64,000 nt of DNA. Source: Polytrichum commune (Eukaryota > Streptophyta > Polytrichopsida > Polytrichales > Polytrichaceae). The notes below the pieces were generated by a model. The model did not search any database. It was not told where the DNA came from and saw only the letters and a program-made list of their open reading frames with translations. This document shows, one piece after another, positions 22,887-34,175 of the stretch; positions within the stretch are counted from its first letter, which is position 1, and every line of letters begins with the position of its first letter. Both the position numbers and the translations under genes were made by a program. The DNA lies in contig OX485804.1 of NCBI GenBank assembly GCA_950295325.1, forward strand, positions 13,578,001 through 13,642,000, given 5' to 3'.

Positions 22887-24996
22887 TTACTCACACTCAA
22901 ATTCAAGCATCTCCTCATCCGAGAGGTCATCATCTTCTTTTGTGAGATCTTGTATATTCTTCTTAGATGACCCCTCTTTCAAAACGTTTTCCAAAAGCGG
23001 TTTAAATATGTGCTCAAACATGTCATTATCACCCTCAAATGCAAGAAGATGTCTGCCACATGCGCGTGTTGCTAGGATAGAAGCTCCAATGGAACATGTC
23101 AAATCAACAACGCGTCCATTCGATGGTGTAAACAATTCAATAAGATTTTGAAAAAAACGCGGTGATTTTTGATATGGCCCCCTCCAAGGTCTTCCCGATT
23201 TTTGAAGAAGCATGTCTTTTTCATCCACAAAATTAAAAAACAAGTTTTTTAACTTTTAGTTTAGTTTAAGTTTTAGGTTGCTCATCCCAACCGTTGTGTT
23301 TTTTAACTTTTCCGCTTTGGAATTCACGATATAATATTGAATTGAAAGCCGCAAATTTCCAGGTTTGGATATACTCGGAGAGAGTAGGCACATCTGCAGG
23401 CAACTGAAGAGGAGATGAAAGAATACTTTGAAGCTCTTTGATAGCTTTTTTTTTCCAACTGTGCAGAATATGTAGACTTTGATAACCAATCATCAAGTGC
23501 AGAATCAGAGAGGGGCGATTTCGGGAAATGCAATGCATCTTTGTCAAATCTATTGCCATTCCAAAGCTTGAGCCATCTAACTTTGACTTCTGCATCCACA
23601 TTATTGACAGCAACACGATGAAGTTTTTCTTGTAGCATTTCAGGCACCGAAAATGAACCCCAATGGTGCTTAACTTCTTCAAGGAAAGTAGAGGTAAGGT
23701 TGATGTCGGCAATCGCTAGTTGTTTCGTAAAACTAGAAGATAACATTGCACGTTTTTTGTTGACAGCTGCGGACATTGCTTTTGAAACTCCGTCTGATGT
23801 CCGTTCAAGAGGATGAATTTCATTGTACTGGTTGAGAGCAATATCGCTAGCCTCAGCAAGTTCTTGCTGAAAAATCAATCAAAAGTCAATATTTATAAGT
23901 ACATATAGATGTAATGTAAAATAAAGATGAATAAACATAAGGCACATATTAGCAATGGTAGAAGAACTTACACTGTACATGTAATCCAAAAAAATTGTTC
24001 GTGTCAAAGAATACCAAGTTTCGACGGACTTTTCCTCACATCGTTTATAATTCTTTGGATCCAGTTGCTTTCTGAAGGAAGTCAAAGGCATTGTGCCAAT
24101 ACTTTGCATCCGATATAAAATATGCATCAAATTGGTGGATACGTGAGAATTTTTGGTTGACTTGAAAAAAACATTAAATTGATTAGATTCATGATGATAT
24201 AATTTGGAAAAAAAAATATAAACTAGAAATAAGTATAAAAAAATAGGTAAGAACATTACTTGTTGATGTCATGCATAACAGTCAACAAACTTGGAATGTC
24301 ATCAGGCTCGGACGCCAAAATGATAGAATCCACAAAGACATGACGTTCATAATCTTCGGTATATACGCGGTCAATATAATTTCTCCAAGCAAAATATCTG
24401 TGAATTCCATCCCATATAAAAAACATCTTGTTCTTGTATGACGTTAATGACAAATCTGTATCCAATTGAGATTCCAACAGGGCATTGGCTTGAGCCCAAT
24501 TTGGGCTCCAAGATACGCGAACCTCATCATCCACAAATTAAAAGTTTCCCTTAGAATCGGTGGCATATATTTTAAACACACGGTCACCATCACGATAACC
24601 ATTGAAAAAATCAGCCTCCAATTTAGTAATGCCACCCTTCAAAGCAGCACCCATAATGGGCATAGGAACCATGCGACATAAGGGTACACGGAAGCGAGCA
24701 TTAGGTCCAGCACGGATTGAGGAAATTGTGGAAGTGAAATTGACCTTTCGTTTGTTCGTAAGCTCCCACACTTTCTCTTGATAAGTTTTATTGTCACCAT
24801 CATTATCTTCATCCGCGTCAAAATCATCGAGGGATTCATTTATTTTTTTCTTTTTCTTAGTATGAAGATTTGACGATATGTCCTGATGATGATGAACTTG
24901 TTGAGATGGACGATCTTGAATTGAACGCATTGTGGAATCATCATCAGTAGAAATAGGAGTCGTTCTCTCCAAATCCATTGATTGGTCGTAAAACAA
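22887..24996 (-). pseudogene. ParB-like / DNA methyltransferase-fold protein, decayed
   Basis: Minus strand, from ATG at 24996. The N-terminus is charged with a KKKKK stretch. A ParB/sulfiredoxin-like segment follows: FFIWDGIHRYFAWRNYI (about 24370-24425), then DSIILASEPDDIPSLL and VMHDIN. Exon 2 (about 24162-23972) has HILYRMQSIGTM and PKNYKRCEEKSVETWY. Exon 3 from 23866 starts QELAEASDIALNQYN. The C-terminal block has YQKSPRFFQNLIELF and the SAM motif VVDLTCSIGASILATRACGR then LAFEGD (about 23050-23110), like N4/N6-type DNA methylases. Decay: in-frame TAA near 24538, a frameshift in an A-run near 23450, and loss of continuity near 23220-23270, where a DPPY-type catalytic motif would be expected but is not seen. 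ParB-MTase fusions are known in phages; assignment here is by motif only. Confidence 0.6.
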
Positions 24997-25189
24997 ACAA
25001 AATAAGCTTCATAAATATTTCTAAAACCAGTAGCAACACATTAACAATACCATTACAAAAACAATAGCAATAGCAACAACAATAACAACAGAATACCACG
25101 AACACAAGGAAGAATGACAAAAACTATTGTAGACACTGCCATTTGTACCTTTAAATATTGTACGATTAGGGTGGCCGCTCACCCCAAAA

Positions 25190-28100
25190 CTACAAGGGCA
25201 GACCCTGTGCGTTAACCCACAGGGTTTCTCCTCCCAACTTGAGCCTCCTAAGTTGCGCTTACAAACCCTGTGCATTAACACACAGTGTTTCTACTCCCAA
25301 TTTTTTGCCTCTTAAGTTGAGCTTACAAACCCTGTGCGTTAAAGCACAGGGTTTCTTCTCCCAACTTTGGCCTTTCTGAGTTGCGCTTACAAACCCTGTG
25401 CGTTAACGTACAGGGTTTCTCCTCCCAACATTTTGCCTGATGAGTTACGCTTACAAACCCTCTGCGTTAACGCACAGGGTTTCTCCTCCCAACATTGGCC
25501 TTCCTAAGTTGCGTTTACAAATCCTGTGCGTTAACGCACAAATTTTCTCCTCCCAACTTTGGCCTTCCTAAGTTGCTCTTACAAACTCTGTACGTTAGCG
25601 CACAGGGTTTGACCTCCCAACTTTGGCCTTCCTAAGTTGCGCTTACAAACCATGTGCGTTAACGCACAGGGTTTCTCCTCCCAACTTTTGGCCTCCCTAA
25701 GTTGCTCTTACAAACCCTATGTGTTAACGTACATGGTTTTACCTCCCAACTTTTTGTCTCCTAAATTGCTCTTACAAACTCTGTGCGTTAGCGCACAGGG
25801 TTTGACCTCCCAACTTTAGCCTTCCTAAGTTGCGCTTATAAACCCTGTACGTTAACGCACAGGGTTTCTCCTCCCAACTTTGGTCTTCCTAAGTTGCGCT
25901 TACAAACCATGTGCATTATAGCATAGGGTTTCTCCTCCCAACTTTAGTCTTCCTAAGTTGCCTTTACAAACCCTGTGTGTTAACGTACAGGGTTTCTCCT
26001 CCCAACATTTTGCCTGATTAGTTACGCTTACAAACCCTCTGCGTTAACGCACAGGGTTTCTCCTCCCAACTTTGGTTTTCCTAAGTTGCGCTTACAAACC
26101 CTGTGCGTTAAAGCACAGGGTTTCTCATCCCAAGTTTTTGCCTCCTAAGTTGCGCTTACAAACTCTGTGCGTTAACGCACGGGGTTTTTCCTCCCAACTT
26201 TTGGCCTCCCTAAGTTGCTCTTATAAACCCTGTGCGTTAACGTACACGGTTTTACCTCCCAACTTCTTGTCTCCTAAATTGCTCTTACAAACTCTGTGCG
26301 TTAACGCACAGGGTTTCTCCTCCCGACTTTTTGCCTCCTAAGTTGCGCTTACAAACCCTGTGCGTTAACACACAGTGTTTCTACTCCCAATTTTCTGCCT
26401 CCTAAGTTGTGCTTACAAACCCTGTGCGTTAACGCACAGGGTTCCTCCTCCCAACTTTGGCCTTCCTAAGTTGCGTTTACAAACCCTGTGCGTTAACGCA
26501 CAGGGTTTCTCCTCCCAACTTTGGCCTTCCTAAGTTGCGCTTACAAACCCTGTGCGTTAATGCACAGGGTTTCTCCTCCCAACTTTGGCCTTCCTAAGTT
26601 GCGCTTACAAACCCTGTGCGTTAACGCACAGGGTTTCTCCTCCCAACTTTTTGCCTCCTAACTTGCGCTTGCAAACACTGTGCTTTATCGCACAGGGTTT
26701 CTCCTCCCAACTTTTGGCCTTCCTAAGTTGCGCTTACAAACCCTGTGCGCTGTCGCACAGGATTTCTGCACCCAACTTTTTGCCTCCTACGTTGTGCTTA
26801 CAAACCCTGTACAATAACGCACAGGGTTCCTCCTCCCAACTTTGGTCTTCCTAAGTTGCGCTTACAAACCCTGTGCGTTAACGGACAGGGTTTTTCCTTC
26901 CAACTTTGGCCTTCCTAAGTTGCGCTTACAAACCCTGTCCGTTCACGCACAGGGTTTCTCCTCCCAACTTTTTGCCTCCTAAGTCCGCTTACAAACCCTG
27001 TGCGTTAACGTATAGGGTTTCTCCTCCCAACATTTTGCCTCATCAGTTACGCTTACAAACCCTCTGTGTTAACGCACAGGGTTTCTCCTCCCAACATTGG
27101 CCTTCCTAAGTTGCGTTTACAATCCCTATGCGTTAGCACACAGGGTTTCTCCTCCAAACTTGGGCATTTTTAAGTTGCGCTTACAAACCATGTGCGTTAA
27201 CGCACAGTGTTTCTCCTTCCAACTTTTTGCCTCCTAAGTTGCGCTAATAAACCCTGTGCGTTAAGGCACGGGGTTTCTCCTCCAAACTTTTGGCCTTCCT
27301 AAGTTGCTATTACAAACCCTGTACGTTAACGCACCGGGTTTTAGCTCCCAACTTTTGGCCTTCCTAAGTTGCTATTACCAACCCTCTGCGTTAACGCACC
27401 GGGTTTAAGCTCCCAACTTTTGGCCTCTCTAAGTTGCTCTTATGAACCCTGTGCGTTAACGTACAGGGTTTGACCTTCCAACTTTTTGCCTCCTAAGTTG
27501 CTCTTACAAACCCTGTGCGTTAACGCACAGGGTTTCTCCTCCCAACTTTTTGCCTCCTAAGTTGCGCTTACAAACCCTGTGCGTTAACACACAGTGTTTC
27601 TACTCCCAATTTTTTGCCTCTTAAGTTGAGCTTACAAACCCTGTGCGTTAAAGCACAGGGTTTCTTCTCCCAACTTTGGCCTTTCTGAGTTGCGCTTACA
27701 AACCCTGTGCGTTAACGGACACGGTTTCTTCTTCCAATTTTTTGCCTCCTAAGTTGCGCTTACAAACCCTGTGCGTTTACGTACAGTGTTTCTCCTCCCA
27801 ACTTTTGGCCTTCATAAGTTGCGCTTCCAAACCCTGTGCGTTAACGGACATGGTTTCTTCTTCCAATTTTTTGCCTCCTAAGTTGCGCTTACAAACCCTG
27901 TGCGTTTACGCACAGTGTTTCTCCTCCAAACTTTGGCCTTCCTCAGTTGCGCTTACAAACCCTGTGCGTTAACGGACAGGGTTTCTTCTTCCAATTTTTT
28001 GCCTCCTAAGTTGCGTTTACAAACCTTGTGCGTTTATGCACAGTGTTTCTCTTCCCAACTTTTGGCCTTCCTAAGTTGCTATTACAAACCCTGTGCGTTA

Positions 28101-29460
28101 ATGTACAGGGTTCTACTTCCCAATTTTTTACCTCCTAAGTTGCGCTTACAAACGCTGTGAGTTAACGCACAGGTTTGTACCTCCCAACATTGGCCTTCCT
28201 AAGTTGCGTTAACAAATCTTATGCGTTAACGCACAGGGTTTCTTCTCCCAACTTTGGCGTTCCTAAGTTGGGCTTACAAACCCTCTGCGTTAACGCACAG
28301 GCTTTCTCCTCCCAACTTTGGCCTTCTTAAGTTGCGCTTACAAACCTTGTCCGTTAATGCACAGGGTTTTTCCTCCCAACTTTTTGCCTCCGAAGTTGCA
28401 CTTACAAACCCTGTGCGTTAACGCACAAGGTTTCTCCTCCCAACTTTGGTTTTCTTAAGTTGCGCTTACAAATCCTGTGCGTTAACACACAGGGTTTGTC
28501 CTCCCAACTTTTTGCCTCCTAAGTTGCTCTTACAAACCCTGGGAGTTCACGTACAGGGTTTCTCCTCCTAATTTTTTGCCTCCTAAGTTGCTCTTACAAA
28601 CGCTGTGCGTTAACGCACAGGGTTTACCTCCCAAGTTTTTGCCTCCTAAGTTGCTTTTACAAAGCCTGTGCGTTAACGCACATGGTTTCTCCTCCCAACT
28701 TTGGCCTTCTTAAGTTGCGCTTACAAACCTTGTGCGTTAACGTACAGGGTTTTACCTCCCAACTTTTTGCCTCCTTAGTTGCTCTTACAATCCCTGTACG
28801 TTAACATACAGGGTTTTACCTCCCAATTTTTTGCCTCCGAAGTTGCTCTTACAAACCCTGTGCGTTAACGCACAGGGTTTCTCCTCCCAACTTTTTGCCT
28901 CCTAAGTTGCGCTTACAAACCCTGTGCGTTAACGTACAGGGTTTTATCTCCCAAGTTTTTGCCTCCTAACTTGCTCTTACAAACCCTGTGCGTTAACGTA
29001 CAGGGTTTTACCTCCCAACTTTTTGCTTCCTAAGTTGTGCTTGCAAACCATGTGCGTTAACGCACAGGGTTTCTCCTCCCAACTTTGGCCTTCTTAAGTT
29101 GCGCTTACAAACCCTGTGCGTTAACGTACAGGGTTTTACATCCCGACTTTTTGCCTCCTAAGTTGCTCTTACAAATTCTGTGCGTTAACGCACAGGGTTT
29201 TTCCTCCCAACTTTTGGCCTCCCTAAGTTGCTCTTAGAAACCCTGTGCGTTAACGTACAGGGTTTTACCTCCCAACTTCTCGCCTCCTAAGTTGCTCTTA
29301 TAAACCCTGTGCGTTTTCCTCCTGACTTCTAGCCTTCCTAAATTTCTGTTATATACCATGTGCATTAACGTATAGGGTTTCTCCTCTCCAATTTATAACG
29401 TCTATAAATTGCTACTACATGACATGTGAGTGAACGTATAAGGTACTCCGTCCTAACTTA
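25190..29460. repeat. Tandem array of about 65 units of 64 bp, each with a long palindrome
   Basis: The period is 64 bp, counted directly at several places. Each unit holds a palindrome centred on GTGCGTTAACGCAC and extended by CCCT/AGGG and usually AAA/TTT, up to 28 bp. A spacer contains CAACTT...AAGTTG, able to form a second short stem. Variants are mainly GTTAACGTAC on one side, single-base changes, and spacer alternation (TTTGGCCTTCC or TTTTTGCCTCC). Copies decay toward the right end (29310-29460). Since 64 is not a multiple of three, the long repetitive peptides in all frames are artefacts. The array lies between the ParB/MTase-like gene and the small ORF, wholly inside the MULE. The copy number is an estimate from length. 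Confidence 0.95.
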
Positions 29461-29474
29461 CAACTTATGCACTA

Positions 29475-29786
29475 TTAAATTATGTGAACGTTGAACTGAC
29501 TTATTTTTTTGTTTGTCGTTTTCTTTGAACCCGTCTTCAATTCGGACTCTGATATACGATCGTCTACATCTTCTTTGCTCTTTGCACCTTCATCATCCTC
29601 CATCGTATCAAAATCCAGTGTCTTCACAGTTTCTTCTACCATACTCAACAAGGTTCCTTTCTCTTCCTTATTTGCATTCTTCTTTCCCACAGTCAATCTG
29701 AACCTCTTTTTCTCGGAAGTGAAATACAAAGTTTTCCTACGTCTTCTCTTTGGCCTCACGGGTGTTCTCTCTACATCGTCCACCAT
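29475..29786 (-). CDS. Small basic/acidic hypothetical protein in the MULE
   Basis: 103 codons from ATG at 29786. The N-terminus has RPKRRRRKTLYF, a likely nuclear localisation signal. The rest is Lys/Glu/Asp-rich (EEKGTLLSMVEETVKTLDFD, then EDDEGAKSKEDVDD). It contains no recognised domain. It lies immediately beside the palindromic array, on the same strand as the MTase-like pseudogene, and divergent from the transposase 520 bp away. It could be an independent small protein or an upstream exon of the MTase-like gene with the array as intron. Confidence 0.4.
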   Translation of the reverse strand: MVDDVERTPVRPKRRRRKTLYFTSEKKRFRLTVGKKNANKEEKGTLLSMVEETVKTLDFDTMEDDEGAKSKEDVDDRISESELKTGSKKTTNKKISQFNVHII

Positions 29787-30307
29787 CGTTGGTGTCTATG
29801 ATATGTTTTCTATCAAATACTATCATTTATTCTTCCAATGTATCTATCTCACAAAATCCGGCGTATATTACGATCACATGTTGTAATTGGCGTTCAATGA
29901 ACGAGATATTTCGACGCGTTTGTCATTATGTGTTTATTTTTGTTATATCCGCTAAAATTTTCTGATACCTACTTTGTTCTATTCATAATGATCAATAATT
30001 TATTTTTCGAACCAATTTTAATTCTTTCTACATCTACGTCAGTCCACACATATATATTTTAAATTTCTACCAATACTTTTAGTATTTGACGTCATTTTGT
30101 GTTTATCTTGCTCGTAAATATTCTCTTACTATTATTGTGTTATGTTCACTTCAGTATTATTAGATGCTATGTATCACACGCTTTCATCTCCATCCATTAT
30201 TGTATCACACGTTTTCATTTCCATTCATTTCCTCACACAACTCTATACAAAAGCAACATTAACCCATATGTTTATAATGTGTTGTTCATATGTTCTTTTG
30301 ATTTTCT
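29787..30307. other. Intergenic spacer, probable bidirectional promoter region
   Basis: This AT-rich DNA separates the divergent small ORF (minus) and transposase (plus). By position it should hold promoters for both; no specific element was identified. Confidence 0.4.
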
Positions 30308-33300
30308 ATGGCTACCATTAGAGCTCATGGATCTTTTGTTCCCTTCATTTTGCCACTCCAAGATGATGGTCATGTGAGTATTTCAGATGATTTACTTAGT
30401 TTGAGATTCAACCTCCAGATAGGAACCATGTATTTAGAGCATGAGATGTACTCTGCAGATGGACAGATGTATGAAACGATTTTGGTTCCAAAAAATAGAA
30501 TTGATGTTGGTTTTATGTGGATTTTAGGACCTGGTTCATTTAGGGTGATAGGACTTTCTGAGTCTCAGATGCAAGCTTCAACTGTCATTTTAACAACCGA
30601 ATCCGGTACATCTACAGTTCAAATTCCCTCTATCGCTCCTGTTAAGGTGGAACCCCTTCATGATAGTGTGTTTGTGCTATCAGATTCAGAAGATAACATT
30701 TGTGCATCTGTTGATCTTTCAAACACATCGCCATTTCCATTTAAAAGTGTTCATTCTACTCCTTCCCAATTTCCTATACATGTAGCCAAATTCCCTTACG
30801 TTCTTATGTACAAGAAGATGGTTCCCCAAATCTCACCTTCTCAACGTCCTCCACTACACCCTTCACCTTCATCTATAGGGTTGACTATGGTTGATGCCTT
30901 GAAGCTGACAAAGTCAAGAAAAAAATCAAAGTCCGATCTTGCATCCATTGATTTTGACAGTATAGATGTTCGTGAAGTCAAGTACTTACCATTTTCTTTT
31001 AATGGTGATGTTTTGTTTCTCTTGCCTCCTGTGGCACTCAAAGCTCCAAGTACGTATGGTCGCTCAATGGATGGCATGGACAAGATGTGCGACGGTCACC
31101 CTTGGTGCACCACCAAAACCACGAATATCCAAAATGACTTTGGACTGTCCTTCCGGCGCTCTACTTGTGTTGGTCATCTCCAATGTCATAATGACTACTG
31201 TGATTATATGAATCGCAATGGGGGCCTCCGGAACAACACTGAATGGGCCGGTTCGACTACTATCCCATTTGTTGTGGGTGTTGTTCCTCCTACTAAGTCC
31301 ACTGTCGAGTGTAAGGTATGTCGTTCCACACCTGTGTGCATTGCTTTGTGTAATGCTCGAATCATATACATCCACTCCACATCTGTTGGAATGTCCAGGG
31401 CTTGCATTCATCTTGGTGTACATGATCACCCTGTGGCCAATGGCACATGCCGTGAATCATTGGACATGGCATACCAATGCGTTGCAAATGAAGTATTGAA
31501 AACACCCACAGCAAAAAATTCAGCCATAGTTATGGCGGCAAGCAAACAATTCTTGGCCGATTACCTTCTCAAATCTCCCGCAAATGTCGAAGGCCATCAC
31601 TTGGTTGGTTCATCCCTAGAGGTCGTCATGGACAAATTCAGCACTCTTGCGTCTCCAAATTGTCGTAACTTTGTATCTGGATCAAAACGTTTTTTGCGTA
31701 GTGGAATGGGAACTATGGATAGTATTATGGCGCTCAAAGACCACTTTGCTTTCAAATTCGTCCATGGTAGTCGGTTCCCAGGGCAGTCAAAGGACAAAGT
31801 GTTTGTTTTCAAGATGTCTGTAGACCTTCCAGGTAGTTGTGTGGAGCTTGTAAAGAGGATGCAAGTCGATGGGGATATGGAGAACTCATGGATTATGTTT
31901 GACCATGTCAAACGTTTGAAGGACTGGACGACCATGGCTTGCCATGTGTACGACAGTCGATACTGTAAAGTGTTGACTATTGCGTGTTGTGACATGCAAT
32001 CTGAAGATGGTGCAGCACAAATTCTCTTTTGAGAAAATTTGAATGCTGTCATGGTAGAAAATTGTGTACCAAACGTAAACTTCAAAGGGTTTATGGCTGA
32101 TAGTGCTCAAGCTAATTGGAATGCGGTGAGGGTGATTTACGGGGATGGTGATCCAAGTCTACCCATGGTTGCACGTGAGCGTACATGTCTTTTCCATTGG
32201 TCCGCAAGTTTGGATAAGGTGACCCAAAAGTATATCAAACCATCCTTGCAATTTCAACACAAACAAATATGCAAGGATTACAAAGACATGAAAACAATGG
32301 ACGACGCTGAGACCAAGTACCATGTGATTCATTCTTGGTGGTTGTCATCTAGAGCTACCTCCGAAGAAGGCATCCTTGGCCTTTCAAAGTGGTTGGAATT
32401 TTGGCACTTTCGTTACAGACAATGGGGTGGTCATATGCTACTTGTAAGTACATATCAAACTTCATTATTCAATGTAATATATCTTATGTTTTTTTTATCT
32501 TTGTCTTTCTGTGTTGTTCATAGGATATGACAATAGAGGAGCGTGCGAGAATGCCAACATGCAACCTTGCAGAGACTGTACACAACAAACAACAAATAGT
32601 TTGGGTCGTTCGACCCAAACGTGGCAGTCATTTTGGGTCGAACGACCCAAACTACGCAAACAGTTTCGATCATTCGACCCAAACCTTGTAGGCAGTTTGG
32701 GTCGTTCGACCCAAACGTGGCAACCATTTTGGGTCGAACGACCCAAACCTAGATATATAATTTATCTTATGTTTGTCTTATCTTTGTATTTGTGTGTTGT
32801 TCATAGGATATGACAATAGAAGAGCGTGCGGAAATGCCAACATGCAACCTTGCAGAGACTGTACACAACAAATGGCTCCAACAGTCCGGCAACAAGATGA
32901 CTTGTTTATATGAAGCTACAGTGGACGACATGATCCGTGCCTTCATGCAAATTGCAAATTACCGGACATGGTTGAAAGGGGGGGTCTGATGGTGAAGGTC
33001 CTGATTCGGCATCCTTGAAACTCAAAGCGGCTGCCAGGTGTTGAGATCCAAAAATGTTGGCCGATGCCATGAAGTCTTATCCAGGGGCAGAAGACGTCAA
33101 CACTAGAGATTGTGCATTGGAAGGGTCAGAGCTCTTTGGTTCCACCAAACGCAAATTCAACCTACCACCGGGTGCTGATTGTGACTCTCATCGACCCGAC
33201 AAAGTGAACTATTCCATTCCTCGTCCCAACACCCGAACAACTCGTCAACGCATAGAGGAATCGTTGAGTTCTGCAATTCATGGTGTGGCTCATACTACAT

Positions 33301-34175
33301 CCGTGTTAGAGACAGATTGTCTTGCTTCCAAGTGGCACATTGCAAGATTACCACCCAACTCAGCCAAACGATGTTGGGCACTGCAGGCCATCACAGGGAC
33401 TATGTACAATGCCAAAGTCGGGACTGGGAAACATGACACACCTGCTCCAACATACAAAGGGCTCAGGAAGGAATTTCGCTCTCCCAACAATGTGGAGTAT
33501 GAATTTTGGTTTTGCCCTGACGACATCAAACGTTGTGTGAGTGGCAGTAAGAAGAAATATGTGTTGGACTGGCCTATAGTACCCAACACGTGGCCGGTGA
33601 AGATAGGTACCAATCTATCGCGAGAGGAGGTTTTGGCACTTGAAGATGCTGGATTTCAACTACAGCAGAGGGAGGCATTGTCCCCTCGTCATAGGCTTTC
33701 AACAATCGCAACTCTCCCCATCCCTCGCTCGCATTTTTCTATGCAACCAAACCCGGACGCCCACCCTACATTCAGGTTTGGGAAGACAGTGCGTCGTAAT
33801 CCAACAGCACCGCTAGTGGATCACAAAAACAAATGGGAGAGCGCCGGACTCATGGAGGATTACTATGTGGTTGGGGTCACTGCCATTCCATATCCGGGCT
33901 TTGGAGTGATAATCAACATTGTCTCCAAGCATGATATCACATATCATGTCACAATTGGCGACATCCTGCATTGCACATGCCCGGATTTCACGAAAATGTC
34001 CTCTCATGCATTGGGGAAGAAAGGAAAATGGGTGTATTGTAAACATCTTTATTATGTGTTTAGATTTTTGTGCAAGATGGATTACAAGAGTGACAAGTTC
34101 ATTCATGCACCTACATATACCCATAACGAGGTCATGCGACTACTTGAACTTGTTGGTATTGTAGAGTGTGAGTAG
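30308..34175 (+). pseudogene. MULE transposase with Cys/His region and SWIM finger
   Basis: Exon 1 is 30308-32443 (GTAAGT donor); exon 2 runs from 32807 (or a duplicated acceptor at 32524) to 34175. The N-terminal third is low-complexity. Near 31085-31215 lies a Cys/His cluster (DGHPWC, CVGHLQCHNDYCDY) like the WRKY-GCM1-type fingers of MULE transposases. The catalytic core includes DNA encoding FKGFMADSAQANWNAVR and ERTCLFHW. The C-terminal SWIM finger reads LHCTCPDF then WVYCKHLYYVF. Disabling changes: TGA at 32030-32032 (frame continues directly after), a seven-G run at 32978-32984 that shifts frame by one, and TGA at 33042-33044. With those corrected, exon 2 reads through to ELVGIVECE and stop. 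The protein would cut and join the element's ends. Confidence 0.82.
32477..32868 (+). repeat. Duplicated splice acceptor and exon start flanking five short palindromes
   Basis: About 115 bp (intron end plus the exon start reading DMTIEERA) occurs twice, at about 32477-32593 and 32757-32868. Between them five copies of an inverted repeat occur at 32600-32750: TTTGGGTCG, a 2-nt centre (TT or AA alternating), CGACCCAAA. The third copy is mutated. Splicing from 32443 to the second acceptor (32807) would remove the whole insertion; use of the first acceptor (32524) reads into the palindromes and stops. Confidence 0.85.

Noticed and set aside
25637-28160. Long repetitive ORFs in the array (peptides like LRLQTLCVNAQGFSSQ)
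   Set aside because: They follow from a 64-bp unit that cycles through all three frames; stops occur wherever a unit mutates, and both strands give similar ORFs because of the palindromes.
25190-29460. CRISPR array
   Set aside because: Units are contiguous with similar spacers, lie in a eukaryotic transposon, and no cas genes are present.
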